From assembly GCA_964438715.1 (NCBI GenBank), contig CAYTLQ010000229.1:1-8069 (forward strand): a stretch of DNA of 8,069 bases. Reading direction: 5' to 3'. Positions 1 to 7,319 of this stretch are shown here, piece by piece (the first letter of the stretch is position 1; each line of letters opens with the position of its first letter). The position numbers and the translations under genes were made by a program. The notes under the pieces are model-generated. The model had not been told where the DNA came from. It saw nothing but the letters and a program-made list of their open reading frames with translations, and searched no databases. This DNA comes from CAYTLQ01 sp964438715. GTDB taxonomy: Bacteria; Bacteroidota; Ignavibacteria; Ignavibacteriales; Ignavibacteriaceae.

Positions 1-199
1 GGCTTGAACATCCTATTCCGGAGACCCAAACCATATTTTCTTTTCGGATATTAATCTCAGGGGAAACCCTTTGCATCTGAGCGAGAATTGAATAATCACC
101 GCATCCGGGACACCAGCGTACTTCCTGATCGGAAGCAAAATCTTTCGGTGTATATTTTACCGGCTGTTCCATCGTTTCATTGCTTATATTATCTGCCAT
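1..199 (-). CDS. korB: 2-oxoacid:ferredoxin oxidoreductase beta subunit, 5' part only (2-oxoglutarate type likely)
   Basis: This is the beginning of the thiamine-diphosphate-binding beta subunit of a 2-oxoacid:ferredoxin oxidoreductase, which decarboxylates a 2-oxoacid to its acyl-CoA and passes electrons to ferredoxin. Sixty-six codons are visible before the gene leaves the window at its left edge. The translation contains WCPGCGDYSI at residues 29-38 and VSGIGCSS at residues 59-66. In this family these carry the cysteines (here C30, C33 and C64) that bind a [4Fe-4S] cluster. The ATG at 199 is chosen because a GGAGG lies five bases upstream; a second in-frame ATG at codon 10 has no such site. 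The gene overlaps the end of korA by 11 bases, as expected for a coexpressed heterodimer. The family assignment is firm. The 2-oxoglutarate preference is inferred from KorA and is not proved by this fragment. Confidence 0.93.
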   Translation of the reverse strand, partial: MADNISNETMEQPVKYTPKDFASDQEVRWCPGCGDYSILAQMQRVSPEINIRKENMVWVSGIGCSS

Positions 200-2039
200 T
201 GTTTCCTCCGAGTATTTCAATTATTTTTCTCTCAATTTCCGAGACCTTAAATGGAAGTCCCTGCACTTTATTGAATTGCATTACATCAATAAGATATGTA
301 CTGCGGATAATTTTCGCGAGTTGTCCCATATTAAGTTCAGGAACTAATACTGTCTTAAAGCTTTTCAGAACTTCGCCTGTATTTTTAGGAAATGGATTGA
401 TGTATTTGAAATGAACCTGCGAAACTTTGTACCCCTGACGGCGTACATGCATAATTGCCTCACGGATAGCGCCAAAGGTGGAGCCCCAGCCTGCAATTAG
501 CAAATCACCCTCTGGCTCTCCATCCACTTCAAGGTCGGGTACATCCTGAACAACTTTTGCAATTTTATCTTGCCGCATTTTTACCATAAATTCATGATTG
601 GCAGGGTCGTAAGAAATACTGCCGTAGATATGTTTCTTTTCCAGTCCACCTATTCTATGCTCAAGGCCCGGTGTACCCGGAATAGCCCATGGACGGGCAA
701 GATTTTCATCTCTTGTATAAGGATAAAATTCATTTGGATCAGTCCTGAATGCTACAGGAATATCAGGAATTTCATTTACATGAGGTAATCGTAACGGCTC
801 AGAACCATTTGCGATATAGCCATCGGATAGGAAGATAACGGGAACCATATACTTCGTGGCAATTTTTGTAGCCTCAAGTGAAAGCCAAAAACAATCTGCC
901 GGAGAGCTGGCGGCAATTACTACAACAGGCGCTTCACCATTACGACCGTACATTGATTGAAGTAGATCGCTTTGCTCAGTTTTTGTCGGGAGCCCTGTAC
1001 TAGGTCCACCCCGCTGTACATCAACAATTACCAGCGGCAATTCCGTCATTACAGCAAGGCCTATCGCTTCTGTTTTTAATGCCAGCCCCGGTCCTGAAGT
1101 AGTTGTGAGACCTAACGATCCTGCATACGATGCTCCTATTGCGGCGCAAATCGCACCAATTTCATCTTCAGCCTGAAAAACTTTCACTCCAAACTCTTTA
1201 TATTTACTGAGTTCCTGAAGAATTTCAGAAGCAGGAGTTATGGGGTATGAGCCAAGGAAAAGCGGCAGCTTTGCTTTTATGGATGCTGTTATGAATCCAA
1301 GCGCCACTGCTTCATTACCCTGAATATTTCTGTATGTACCCGGCGCAAGTTTAGCCGCCTCAACATGATATCTCGTTGTAAATAATTCAGTTGTTTCACC
1401 GTAATTATAACCGGCAAGTAATGCCTTCCGGTTTGCCTCTACAAACAAAGGATCTTTTTTAAATTTTTCATCAATCCAGTTCAGTGTAGGTTCTATTGGA
1501 CGATTGAAGAGCCAATACATTAGACCAAGTGCAAAGAAATTTTTACAACGCTCTTTTTCTTTATTGGATATTTTCACATCCTCAAGCGAATTCATTGTAA
1601 GCTGTGTTAAAGCAACAGGCAATACCTGATACCCGGCAAGTGAATCATCATCCAATGGACTAACCTCATATTCTGCAAGCCTGAGATTTTTTGCATCGAA
1701 CGCTGATGTATTTGCAATAATTAGTGCGCCGGGTTTTAAGTCTCTAAGATTTACTTTTAACGCAGCAGGATTCATAGCAACAAGCACATCGGGACTATCA
1801 CCGGGAGTTGCTATATCACTACTACTGAAATGTAACTGAAAACCGCTTACACCGTACAATGTTCCGGCCGGGGCGCGGATTTCCGCAGGATAGTCAGGTA
1901 ATGTGCTTAGGTCATTACCAAACAGAGCTGTCGTATTAGTAAATTGCGATCCTGTCAACTGCATTCCGTCTCCGGAGTCCCCTGCAAACCGGATCGTAAC
2001 ATCTTCAAGCATTTGTACTTGAACTTCTTTCGTTGCCAT
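189..2039 (-). CDS. korA: 2-oxoacid:ferredoxin oxidoreductase alpha subunit with fused gamma domain (2-oxoglutarate type likely)
   Basis: This is the 616-residue alpha subunit of a cytoplasmic 2-oxoacid:ferredoxin oxidoreductase. Residues about 12-205 form the gamma domain, opening with the glycine-rich FAGDSGDG at 18-25. The pyrimidine-binding alpha domain follows, with YPITPASEI at 265-273, the AEDEIGA stretch near 290, TTTSGPG at 312-318 and RGGPSTGLPTKTEQSDL at 343-359. A C-terminal transketolase-like domain starts around 510. The gamma-alpha fusion with a separate beta subunit matches the two-subunit KorAB type used for 2-oxoglutarate in reductive or ferredoxin-linked TCA cycles. Exact substrate specificity cannot be read from the sequence. 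The start follows a weak AGAGAA, seven bases or so upstream. The gene lies 55 bases after dsbD and overlaps korB by 11 bases. No ferredoxin-like delta subunit is fused here or encoded beside it in the visible part, so a separate ferredoxin must serve as acceptor. Confidence 0.95.
   Translation of the reverse strand: MATKEVQVQMLEDVTIRFAGDSGDGMQLTGSQFTNTTALFGNDLSTLPDYPAEIRAPAGTLYGVSGFQLHFSSSDIATPGDSPDVLVAMNPAALKVNLRDLKPGALIIANTSAFDAKNLRLAEYEVSPLDDDSLAGYQVLPVALTQLTMNSLEDVKISNKEKERCKNFFALGLMYWLFNRPIEPTLNWIDEKFKKDPLFVEANRKALLAGYNYGETTELFTTRYHVEAAKLAPGTYRNIQGNEAVALGFITASIKAKLPLFLGSYPITPASEILQELSKYKEFGVKVFQAEDEIGAICAAIGASYAGSLGLTTTSGPGLALKTEAIGLAVMTELPLVIVDVQRGGPSTGLPTKTEQSDLLQSMYGRNGEAPVVVIAASSPADCFWLSLEATKIATKYMVPVIFLSDGYIANGSEPLRLPHVNEIPDIPVAFRTDPNEFYPYTRDENLARPWAIPGTPGLEHRIGGLEKKHIYGSISYDPANHEFMVKMRQDKIAKVVQDVPDLEVDGEPEGDLLIAGWGSTFGAIREAIMHVRRQGYKVSQVHFKYINPFPKNTGEVLKSFKTVLVPELNMGQLAKIIRSTYLIDVMQFNKVQGLPFKVSEIERKIIEILGGNNGR
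205..209 (-). promoter_or_regulatory. Shine-Dalgarno site of korB inside the korA 3' end
   Basis: On the minus strand GGAGG stands five bases before the korB ATG and lies within the last codons of korA. It is one of the clearest ribosome binding sites in the window and it decides the korB start. Its position inside korA suggests that translation of the two subunits is coupled. Confidence 0.75.
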
Positions 2040-2094
2040 AATTATTCTCTTTGATTTACGATAAAATATAGATAAAAACTAGTTCCGCTTTGTA

Positions 2095-3864
2095 TCACTG
2101 TACCTTTTTCAGAATTTCTATGAATTCCTTTGCGTTTACGAACCCTGTAATCCTTTCAACTTCCGTGCCGGATCCATCAATTATTAAAACTGTGGGCACT
2201 CCAATTATTTGAAAGTCTTTTCTAAGTTTTTCTACGACCGGATCGGTTGATTTTGTCAAATCTGCTTTAAAGCCGGTGAAGCGTTTACTTTCCTCAATTA
2301 CTGCAATATCCGAAAATGTAAATTTATCCAATTCCTTACAAGGAATGCACCAATCCGCATAAAAATCGATTATTATACGCTCCCCATTTTGTGTGCTCTT
2401 TGTAAATTCTGCATCAGAATATGTTTTCCATGCAATGGAAGTTTCCTTAACGGGAATCAGTAACCATACAGCGAGCCCTATAATTACAATACTGAATACT
2501 ATCTTGAATATTCTGAAACCACGCAATGAATTAGCTGATTTTTCAAAAAACAATAGAAAAATACCTGCAAAGATCATATAACCGGGCAAAATGTACCCTG
2601 AAAATGATTTCGGTATTAGTGGAAGCAGGAAATAAATCGCCATTCCAACTAGAATAAAGCCAAAAATATGTTTTACCGATTCCATCCAAACTCCTGCCCG
2701 CGGTAATTTTTTGATTTTTCCTGAGAAAAGGGCCAGAACAAAATATGGAGCACCTAGCCCAAGAGCCAAAAAGAAAAACAAAAGAAATCCTGTCAGCGGC
2801 TCACCCTTTGCGGCTACATAAGTTACCAAACCTAAAACAAATGGTCCGATACAGGGAGCGGCAACAATCCCCATAGTTAGACCCATAAAAAATGCACCAA
2901 ACAATCCTCCCTTCGAGTCGCCGAATTTATTTACCAATGAATCAGGCAATTTAAACTCATAGACCCCAAACATACTTAAAGATAGAGCGAGAAGAACTAA
3001 TACCACTGCCAAAATAACAATTGGGTTTTGCAACAAAGCCCCAAATACGGCACCGCTGAGCGCCGTTACAACCCCAACCACAGAATATGTAAGCGCAATT
3101 CCTAATAAATACAGAAAACCCATCAGAGCTAGTCTTCCGGTGTTACCCTCGCTTTGGCCACCAAAAAAACCTATGGTTATTGGAATAAGCGGGTAAACAC
3201 ATGGGGTAAGATTTAAAGCAAGACCACCAACAAACACCAATAACAAACTGAGAATTAAACCGCTTTTTTCTAATTGTGATTGAATTGAATCTTCCTCATT
3301 ATTAGAATTTTTTTCTCCGCTTTGCGAATACTGAATATTCAATTTAGAGAAAATCTCCTGATTCGCTTCATTGACCGGGGTTACTTTGTCAACTACTTCA
3401 ATTTGCAGGGTATCCGAAATTTCATCCGGTGCAATACAAAGAGAATTATTACACGCCTGATAACTTAATGTAATAACAACAGTGTATTTTCCGGGTTTTA
3501 CCGATTCAGGTATTTTAAGTAATCCGCCTGCATAAAAAGTGCCTTCAAAAACACTAAGTGGAATGTCTGAAAATGATAGTTTAATATCTTTTGCAACAGG
3601 CCAGGTAACATTTGAGAGAGTAATTCCTTCCGGTGAAGTAATTGTTATTTCTGATGGAACAAGATAATCCTCTTTCGGTTTATTCGAATTGATATGCCAT
3701 TCCGGTTCCACAACTACTTCAAGTGCAAGTTTAGTTTCAGTGCCTGAAACAACTTTATCAAAGGAATGATAGGATTTAATGGTTACATGACTTTCACTTC
3801 CACCAAATTGAGCGAATGATATAGAACAGGCGAAAAGAAATACAATAAAAAATTTTTTACTCAT
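2095..3864 (-). CDS. dsbD: Thiol:disulfide interchange protein DsbD (inner-membrane electron carrier)
   Basis: DsbD takes electrons from cytoplasmic thioredoxin and passes them through the inner membrane to periplasmic thiol proteins. All three modules are present, numbered from the start chosen here (589 aa). A signal peptide (1-18, ending SISFA) precedes the periplasmic alpha domain, which has C138 and C143 in SYQACNNSLC. About eight membrane segments span 204-471 and carry C222 in NLTPCVYP and C338 in AAPCIGP. The C-terminal thioredoxin domain has WCIPCK (C506, C509) and a GVPT cis-proline loop near 557. All six catalytic cysteines are intact. An ATG four codons upstream (3876) is possible but lacks a ribosome binding site, whereas the ATG at 3864 has GGAG six bases before it. 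The start overlaps the nadE stop as TAATG, pointing to translational coupling. A lipoprotein reading (LFAC) is less likely, because phenylalanine is a poor fit in a lipobox. Confidence 0.94.
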   Translation of the reverse strand: MSKKFFIVFLFACSISFAQFGGSESHVTIKSYHSFDKVVSGTETKLALEVVVEPEWHINSNKPKEDYLVPSEITITSPEGITLSNVTWPVAKDIKLSFSDIPLSVFEGTFYAGGLLKIPESVKPGKYTVVITLSYQACNNSLCIAPDEISDTLQIEVVDKVTPVNEANQEIFSKLNIQYSQSGEKNSNNEEDSIQSQLEKSGLILSLLLVFVGGLALNLTPCVYPLIPITIGFFGGQSEGNTGRLALMGFLYLLGIALTYSVVGVVTALSGAVFGALLQNPIVILAVVLVLLALSLSMFGVYEFKLPDSLVNKFGDSKGGLFGAFFMGLTMGIVAAPCIGPFVLGLVTYVAAKGEPLTGFLLFFFLALGLGAPYFVLALFSGKIKKLPRAGVWMESVKHIFGFILVGMAIYFLLPLIPKSFSGYILPGYMIFAGIFLLFFEKSANSLRGFRIFKIVFSIVIIGLAVWLLIPVKETSIAWKTYSDAEFTKSTQNGERIIIDFYADWCIPCKELDKFTFSDIAVIEESKRFTGFKADLTKSTDPVVEKLRKDFQIIGVPTVLIIDGSGTEVERITGFVNAKEFIEILKKVQ

Positions 3865-5501
3865 TAATTTCTCCATTTCTGAACAATTGGGAATCTTCTT
3901 CCGTATCCGAATGCTTTGTATGAAACACGCAACGCTGGCGCTGCTTGTTTCCGCTTAAATTCATTGAGGTCAACCAGCCGCAGTATTTTTCTAACGAGAT
4001 TCTCATCGGGGACAACTCGAATTATTTCATGCAATTCTTTATTATGCTCCAGATATAGCTGTAAAATCGTGTCAAGAACCTCATAAGGCGGCAATGAGTC
4101 CTGATCAGTTTGATTGGGGCGCAATTCAGCGGAAGGTGGTTTATTAATAATTTCCTGAGGAATTATTTCCGAATGACGATTAATGAATCGTGAAATTCGA
4201 TAAATATCTGTTTTATATACATCAGCAATTACTGCCAGCCCTCCACACATATCTCCATATAATGTACAATAACCAACTGCCATTTCCGATTTATTACCGG
4301 TTGTAAGCAGAAGATAGCCAAACTTATTAGCAATTGCCATCAAGAGAATACCACGCATTCTTGATTGAATATTTTCTTCGGTGATACCGCTTTCAGTTCC
4401 TGTAAACAATTTTGAAAGAGTATTGTTTACTGAATCAACAGAGGGTTGAATAGAAATATTTTCTACCGTAATCCCGATTTTTTTGGCAAGAGCTAAAGAG
4501 TCTTTTATGCTTCCCTCACTCGAATAAATAGAAGGAAGCATTACAGCAAAAACATTTTCACTTCCCAATGCCTGCACTGCCAGCCATGCAACTACTGCGG
4601 AGTCAATTCCACCGCTAAGACCCAACAAAACCTGTTTAAATCCCAGTTTATTGCAATAATCTTTTATACCAAGAACTAATGCATCAATAACCTCCTCTTC
4701 GAAACTACGCTCTACCTTTGAAATTTCAGGATAGTGTGACTTGGTATCAAACAGCAAAATATCCTCCTCGAAAATTTTGCCAAGCATAACAAGCCTGCCT
4801 GTATTATCAAAACACATGCTGGCACCATCGAAAATTAGATCAGTTTGTGCGCCGATACAGCAAGTATATGCCAAAGGAATAGCATCTTTACAGCTAAGTG
4901 TAGAAAGCATCTGGCGCCGCTCTTCCCGTTTACCATACGAGTATGGACTGGCGGAAATATTTATCAAAACATCAGCGCCCTTCTGAATTAACTTTTCTAC
5001 CGGGTCATTAGTGTATAACCTTTGCTTCCAGTAATCTTTATCATTCCATATATCTTCGCAGATAGAAATCCCGAGATTTTCTCCCCTGAACTCATGCACA
5101 TATACATCTTTTGCCGATTCAAAATAGCGCATTTCGTCAAAAACATCGTAATTGGGAATAAGTGTTTTATTCTGCACGAATTGGATTTTGCCATCGTAAC
5201 ACAATAGAGCAGAATTAAATAGATTCGTACCTACATTGTCATTATCTTCGGTAATTGAACCAAAAAGCAAGGCAGTTGAGCCGGTAAGAGACGCAATTTC
5301 TGAGGCTGCTTCATAAACGGCTTCCCGAAATTCTCGTTTCTCCACGAGATCGAGCGGAGGATAACCAAGCAGGGCTAACTCGGGCAATACAACAATATCA
5401 GCTCCTAGTTCATTTCCCTGTCTGTAACAGTGTAATATTTTGTCTTTATTGCCTTTTATATCCCCGATTATGGGATTAATCTGGCATAGAGCTATTTTCA
5501 T
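3864..5501 (-). CDS. nadE: Glutamine-dependent NAD+ synthetase
   Basis: NadE catalyses the last step of NAD+ synthesis, ATP-dependent amidation of nicotinic acid adenine dinucleotide, using ammonia released from glutamine. The 545-residue protein has both expected domains. The N-terminal nitrilase-type glutaminase carries the Glu-Lys-Cys triad at E41 (VLPELALLGYPP), K112 (NKTLIPNY) and C148 (GISICEDIW). The C-terminal synthetase begins near 270, with the PP-loop LSGGIDS at 295-301, TTGNKSE at 400-406 and the PPSAELRPNQTDQDSLPPY stretch at 455-473. Length and motifs are complete, so a functional glutamine-dependent enzyme is expected rather than the short ammonia-dependent type. The start MKIALCQINP is typical of the family, although no Shine-Dalgarno site precedes it. 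It follows a 315-base gap and is probably the first gene of the nadE-dsbD-korA-korB unit. Its TAA shares one base with the dsbD ATG. Confidence 0.96.
   Translation of the reverse strand: MKIALCQINPIIGDIKGNKDKILHCYRQGNELGADIVVLPELALLGYPPLDLVEKREFREAVYEAASEIASLTGSTALLFGSITEDNDNVGTNLFNSALLCYDGKIQFVQNKTLIPNYDVFDEMRYFESAKDVYVHEFRGENLGISICEDIWNDKDYWKQRLYTNDPVEKLIQKGADVLINISASPYSYGKREERRQMLSTLSCKDAIPLAYTCCIGAQTDLIFDGASMCFDNTGRLVMLGKIFEEDILLFDTKSHYPEISKVERSFEEEVIDALVLGIKDYCNKLGFKQVLLGLSGGIDSAVVAWLAVQALGSENVFAVMLPSIYSSEGSIKDSLALAKKIGITVENISIQPSVDSVNNTLSKLFTGTESGITEENIQSRMRGILLMAIANKFGYLLLTTGNKSEMAVGYCTLYGDMCGGLAVIADVYKTDIYRISRFINRHSEIIPQEIINKPPSAELRPNQTDQDSLPPYEVLDTILQLYLEHNKELHEIIRVVPDENLVRKILRLVDLNEFKRKQAAPALRVSYKAFGYGRRFPIVQKWRN
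3871..3874 (-). promoter_or_regulatory. Ribosome binding site deciding the dsbD start
   Basis: GGAG on the minus strand lies six bases before the ATG at 3864, and it sits inside the last codons of nadE. The alternative upstream ATG (3876) directly precedes this GGAG and has no purine-rich site of its own. This favours the shorter DsbD and reinitiation after NadE. Confidence 0.6.
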
Positions 5502-5523
5502 CTATATTCAAATTCAATTAAGA

Positions 5524-5531
5524 AAAATATA
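5524..5531 (-). promoter_or_regulatory. Candidate -10/-7 promoter element of nadE
   Basis: The minus strand reads TATATTTT, ending 22 bases before the nadE ATG. It resembles both a sigma-70 -10 box (TATATT, five of six) and the Bacteroidota -7 element TAnnTTTG. The partner element is unclear: TTTTG at 5559-5555 lies 23 bases further upstream, and TTTTG at 5549-5545 is too close. In AT-rich DNA such matches are common, so this is tentative. If real, the leader is very short, which fits the absence of a Shine-Dalgarno site. Confidence 0.25.
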
Positions 5532-5633
5532 CAATAGGTTTGCACAAAACAATTCAAAATTTCAGAGATAAGGAATCGGTAAGAGTTAAATCAATAAAGA
5601 AGAAATTATCGTGAAGTCTATTTACACACGCCC

Positions 5634-5691
5634 TCATTTGGGGGAAATCTGCCCAAAGTTAAGGTCTTTCAACAAACTCAAAGACAAATGA
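5634..5691. repeat. Nested inverted repeats, possible structured RNA or relic
   Basis: An outer pair TCATTTG (5634-5640) and CAAATGA (5685-5691) encloses a short GGG/CCC pair (5642-5644 with 5652-5654). It also encloses a perfect six-base pair GTCTTT (5664-5669) and AAAGAC (5680-5685) with a ten-base loop. The outer and inner right arms share base 5685, so both stems cannot form at full length together. The stems are short and there is no T-run, so this is not a standard terminator. It may be a folded leader or trailer, or a worn mobile-element end, or chance. Confidence 0.35.
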
Positions 5692-5816
5692 AGATAGGTT
5701 ATAACAGATTTTAGAGAAATTATAAAATTATTTCAAAACGACGATATCAAACCCTCCACTCAAGAAATAATTCAATGAATTTAATTTCGGTAAAAGTGTT
5801 TCGAAATAGTCAGATA

Positions 5817-7160
5817 TTATAATAAATCACTTGCCAATTCCGCCAATTCAGAACGCTCACCCTTCTCAAGATTAACATGTGCATAGAGAGCTTGTCCCTT
5901 AAAATGTTCAATAAGATAGGAGAGTCCATTTGATTGTGCATCGAGATAAGGATGGTCGATCTGATATAGATCTCCCGTAAATACAATCTTGGCGCCCTCT
6001 CCGGCGCGGGTAATTATGGTCTTCACTTCATGTGGCGTAAGATTCTGAGCTTCATCGACAATAAAAAATATTCTCTGAAGGCTTCTCCCCCTTATATAAC
6101 TTAATGGTTCTATTACAAGTTTATTATCTTTTGTAAGCTGATTAATTACCTGAAATTGTTTATCGGTTTCAGAGAATTGATCCTGTATGACCTTTAAATT
6201 GTCCCACAATGGTTGCATGTATGGAGCAAGTTTACTTTCGACATCACCGGGTAAGAAACCTATATCTTTATTACTCAATGGAATTACAGGCCGGGCAACA
6301 AATATCTGACGGTATTGCTTGCGTATTTCCAGCGAACTGGCAAGTGCTATAAGCGTTTTACCCGTGCCCGCTTTTCCTGTAAGCGTCACAAGTGGTATTT
6401 CGGGATTAACCAATGCATCTGCGGCAAATGTTTGCTCTGCGTTTCTTGGCTTAATTCCGTACAAACTCGTCTTATCTACTTTTCTCAGTTTTTCCATATC
6501 AGAAGAAACTGTTGCAAGCACCGACCTGTTAGCGTTTCGGAGAATAAAATATTTATTCGGCAGAATTTCGGAAAGTTTTTTTCTCAGCATTTTGGTCAGT
6601 GGTACTTCGTACGGTGCCTGATAAAAAAGACTAAGAATTTCATCGTCAATTTCTTCAACAAGTTCTTTTCCGCTGTATAGTTCATCGAGATTTCTGATTT
6701 TATCGGAAGTATAATCCTCTGCAGGTATTGAAAGCGCCTTTGCCTTCATACGCAGATTGACATCCTTTGTCACGAGAATTACTTTTCCGGGAATTTTTAC
6801 TTTCTGTGAGTATTCATAAGCAACACTCAGCACCCTGTGATCAGTATTGTCTTCACGAAATACCTTCTGAATCTCTCCGGAAAGACCTTTTGTAATAGCA
6901 ACGCGTACTTTACCTTTACCTCTGCCTAAAGAAACTCCTCCATTAAAAATTGCATCTCCAACAAGACTATCCAGCGTTCGTGTAAACTCTCTTGCATTGA
7001 GGTTTACCATCTGACTGCCTCGTTTAAAGTGGTCAATTTCTTCAATTACTGCTAATGGTATAACAATATCGTTTTCTTCGAAGCGGTGAATGCAGGTCGC
7101 ATCGTGAAGTATAACATTTGTATCAAGAATAAAGGTTTTGGGTGCAGAGTTCTTCGCCAT
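5817..7160 (-). CDS. PIN-domain PhoH family protein (PhoH2-type, predicted RNA-acting ATPase/nuclease)
   Basis: This 447-residue cytoplasmic protein joins an N-terminal PIN nuclease domain to a C-terminal PhoH ATPase domain. The PIN domain (about 8-150) begins FILDTNVILHD and shows the acidic residues expected for metal binding: D13, E40 or E41, D104 or D107, and D133 in VTKDVN. The PhoH domain (about 240-440) has Walker A GKAGTGKT at 262-269, the VARPVIP segment at 288-294, Walker B FFIVDEAQN at 365-373 and FTGDLYQID at 394-402. Studied PIN-PhoH proteins (PhoH2) unwind and cut RNA; that activity here is inferred. Despite the family name, nothing links it to phosphate control. It is transcribed towards nadE but separated by 315 bases, and divergently from the PAS gene. 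The start follows a weak AGGA. A much stronger AGGAGG lies further upstream without a start codon near it. Confidence 0.93.
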   Translation of the reverse strand: MAKNSAPKTFILDTNVILHDATCIHRFEENDIVIPLAVIEEIDHFKRGSQMVNLNAREFTRTLDSLVGDAIFNGGVSLGRGKGKVRVAITKGLSGEIQKVFREDNTDHRVLSVAYEYSQKVKIPGKVILVTKDVNLRMKAKALSIPAEDYTSDKIRNLDELYSGKELVEEIDDEILSLFYQAPYEVPLTKMLRKKLSEILPNKYFILRNANRSVLATVSSDMEKLRKVDKTSLYGIKPRNAEQTFAADALVNPEIPLVTLTGKAGTGKTLIALASSLEIRKQYRQIFVARPVIPLSNKDIGFLPGDVESKLAPYMQPLWDNLKVIQDQFSETDKQFQVINQLTKDNKLVIEPLSYIRGRSLQRIFFIVDEAQNLTPHEVKTIITRAGEGAKIVFTGDLYQIDHPYLDAQSNGLSYLIEHFKGQALYAHVNLEKGERSELAELASDLL

Positions 7161-7165
7161 ACAAT

Positions 7166-7195
7166 TCCTAATTTTTTGAAGAAAAAAAGCCTCCT
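7166..7195 (-). promoter_or_regulatory. phoH leader with two Shine-Dalgarno-like sites and an A/U hairpin
   Basis: Reading the minus strand, a strong AGGAGG (7195-7190) is followed by a run of seven T, then CTTC, then six A (7188-7172), and finally a weak AGGA (7169-7166) five bases before the phoH ATG. The T and A runs can pair as a hairpin with a CUUC loop. If that stem formed, the strong site would move to within roughly a dozen bases of the ATG. No start codon lies at a normal distance from AGGAGG. The pairing is visible in the sequence; a role is inference, and an A/U-only stem is weak. Confidence 0.35.
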
Positions 7196-7201
7196 GATCT
7201 C

Positions 7202-7236
7202 AATAATAGCGGATAATTAAAAAAATCACTATTATT
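7202..7236. repeat. Perfect 8-bp inverted repeat upstream of phoH, operator candidate
   Basis: AATAATAG (7202-7209) is matched exactly by CTATTATT (7229-7236), with 19 bases between the arms. The centre lies about 59 bases before the phoH start. The phoH-proximal arm contains TATTATTG on the minus strand (7208-7201), which fits five of six positions of the Bacteroidota TAnnTTTG element. A protein bound here could cover the phoH promoter. The AT-rich composition raises the chance of coincidence. Confidence 0.35.
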
Positions 7237-7319
7237 TCCATCACTTTAAGAAGAAATTTAATCTTACTAAGAGAAATTAATAGAGAATTCATTAACTCAC
7301 AAAAGCATGCGTAAATCAT

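Larger units (their letters stand above)
5502..5816. other. Intergenic region between phoH and nadE, no gene
   Basis: These 315 bases hold no plausible coding sequence on either strand. Next to phoH is a 13-bp dyad, AATTCA-A-TGAATT (5769-5781), and a loose inverted repeat ATTTCG/CGAAAT (5784-5789 and 5802-5807). In the middle is a cluster of nested inverted repeats (5634-5691). Next to nadE is an AT-rich stretch with a candidate promoter. None of the hairpins is followed by a T-run on the minus strand, so no intrinsic terminator can be called for phoH. The phoH transcript may therefore read into nadE or end by another mechanism. Confidence 0.6.

Noticed and set aside
88..788. Plus-strand open frames of 108 and 72 codons
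   Set aside because: They are antisense to korB and korA, whose motifs are complete, and their translations show no domain.
3822..3864. Lipoprotein signal at the DsbD N-terminus (LFAC)
   Set aside because: Phenylalanine at the -2 position does not fit a lipobox, and a normal signal-peptidase I site (SISFA) follows a few residues later.
4741..5207. Short open frames on both strands within nadE
   Set aside because: They are out-of-frame shadows of an intact NadE with all catalytic motifs.
5664..5685. Intrinsic terminator for phoH
   Set aside because: The GTCTTT/AAAGAC stem has only six pairs, a ten-base loop and no T-run after it on the minus strand.
6315..6680. Two overlapping plus-strand open frames of 121 and 100 codons
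   Set aside because: They are antisense to the Walker A and linker region of phoH. The compositions are unusual (Cys/Phe-rich and Ser-rich), as expected from the opposite strand of a conserved gene.
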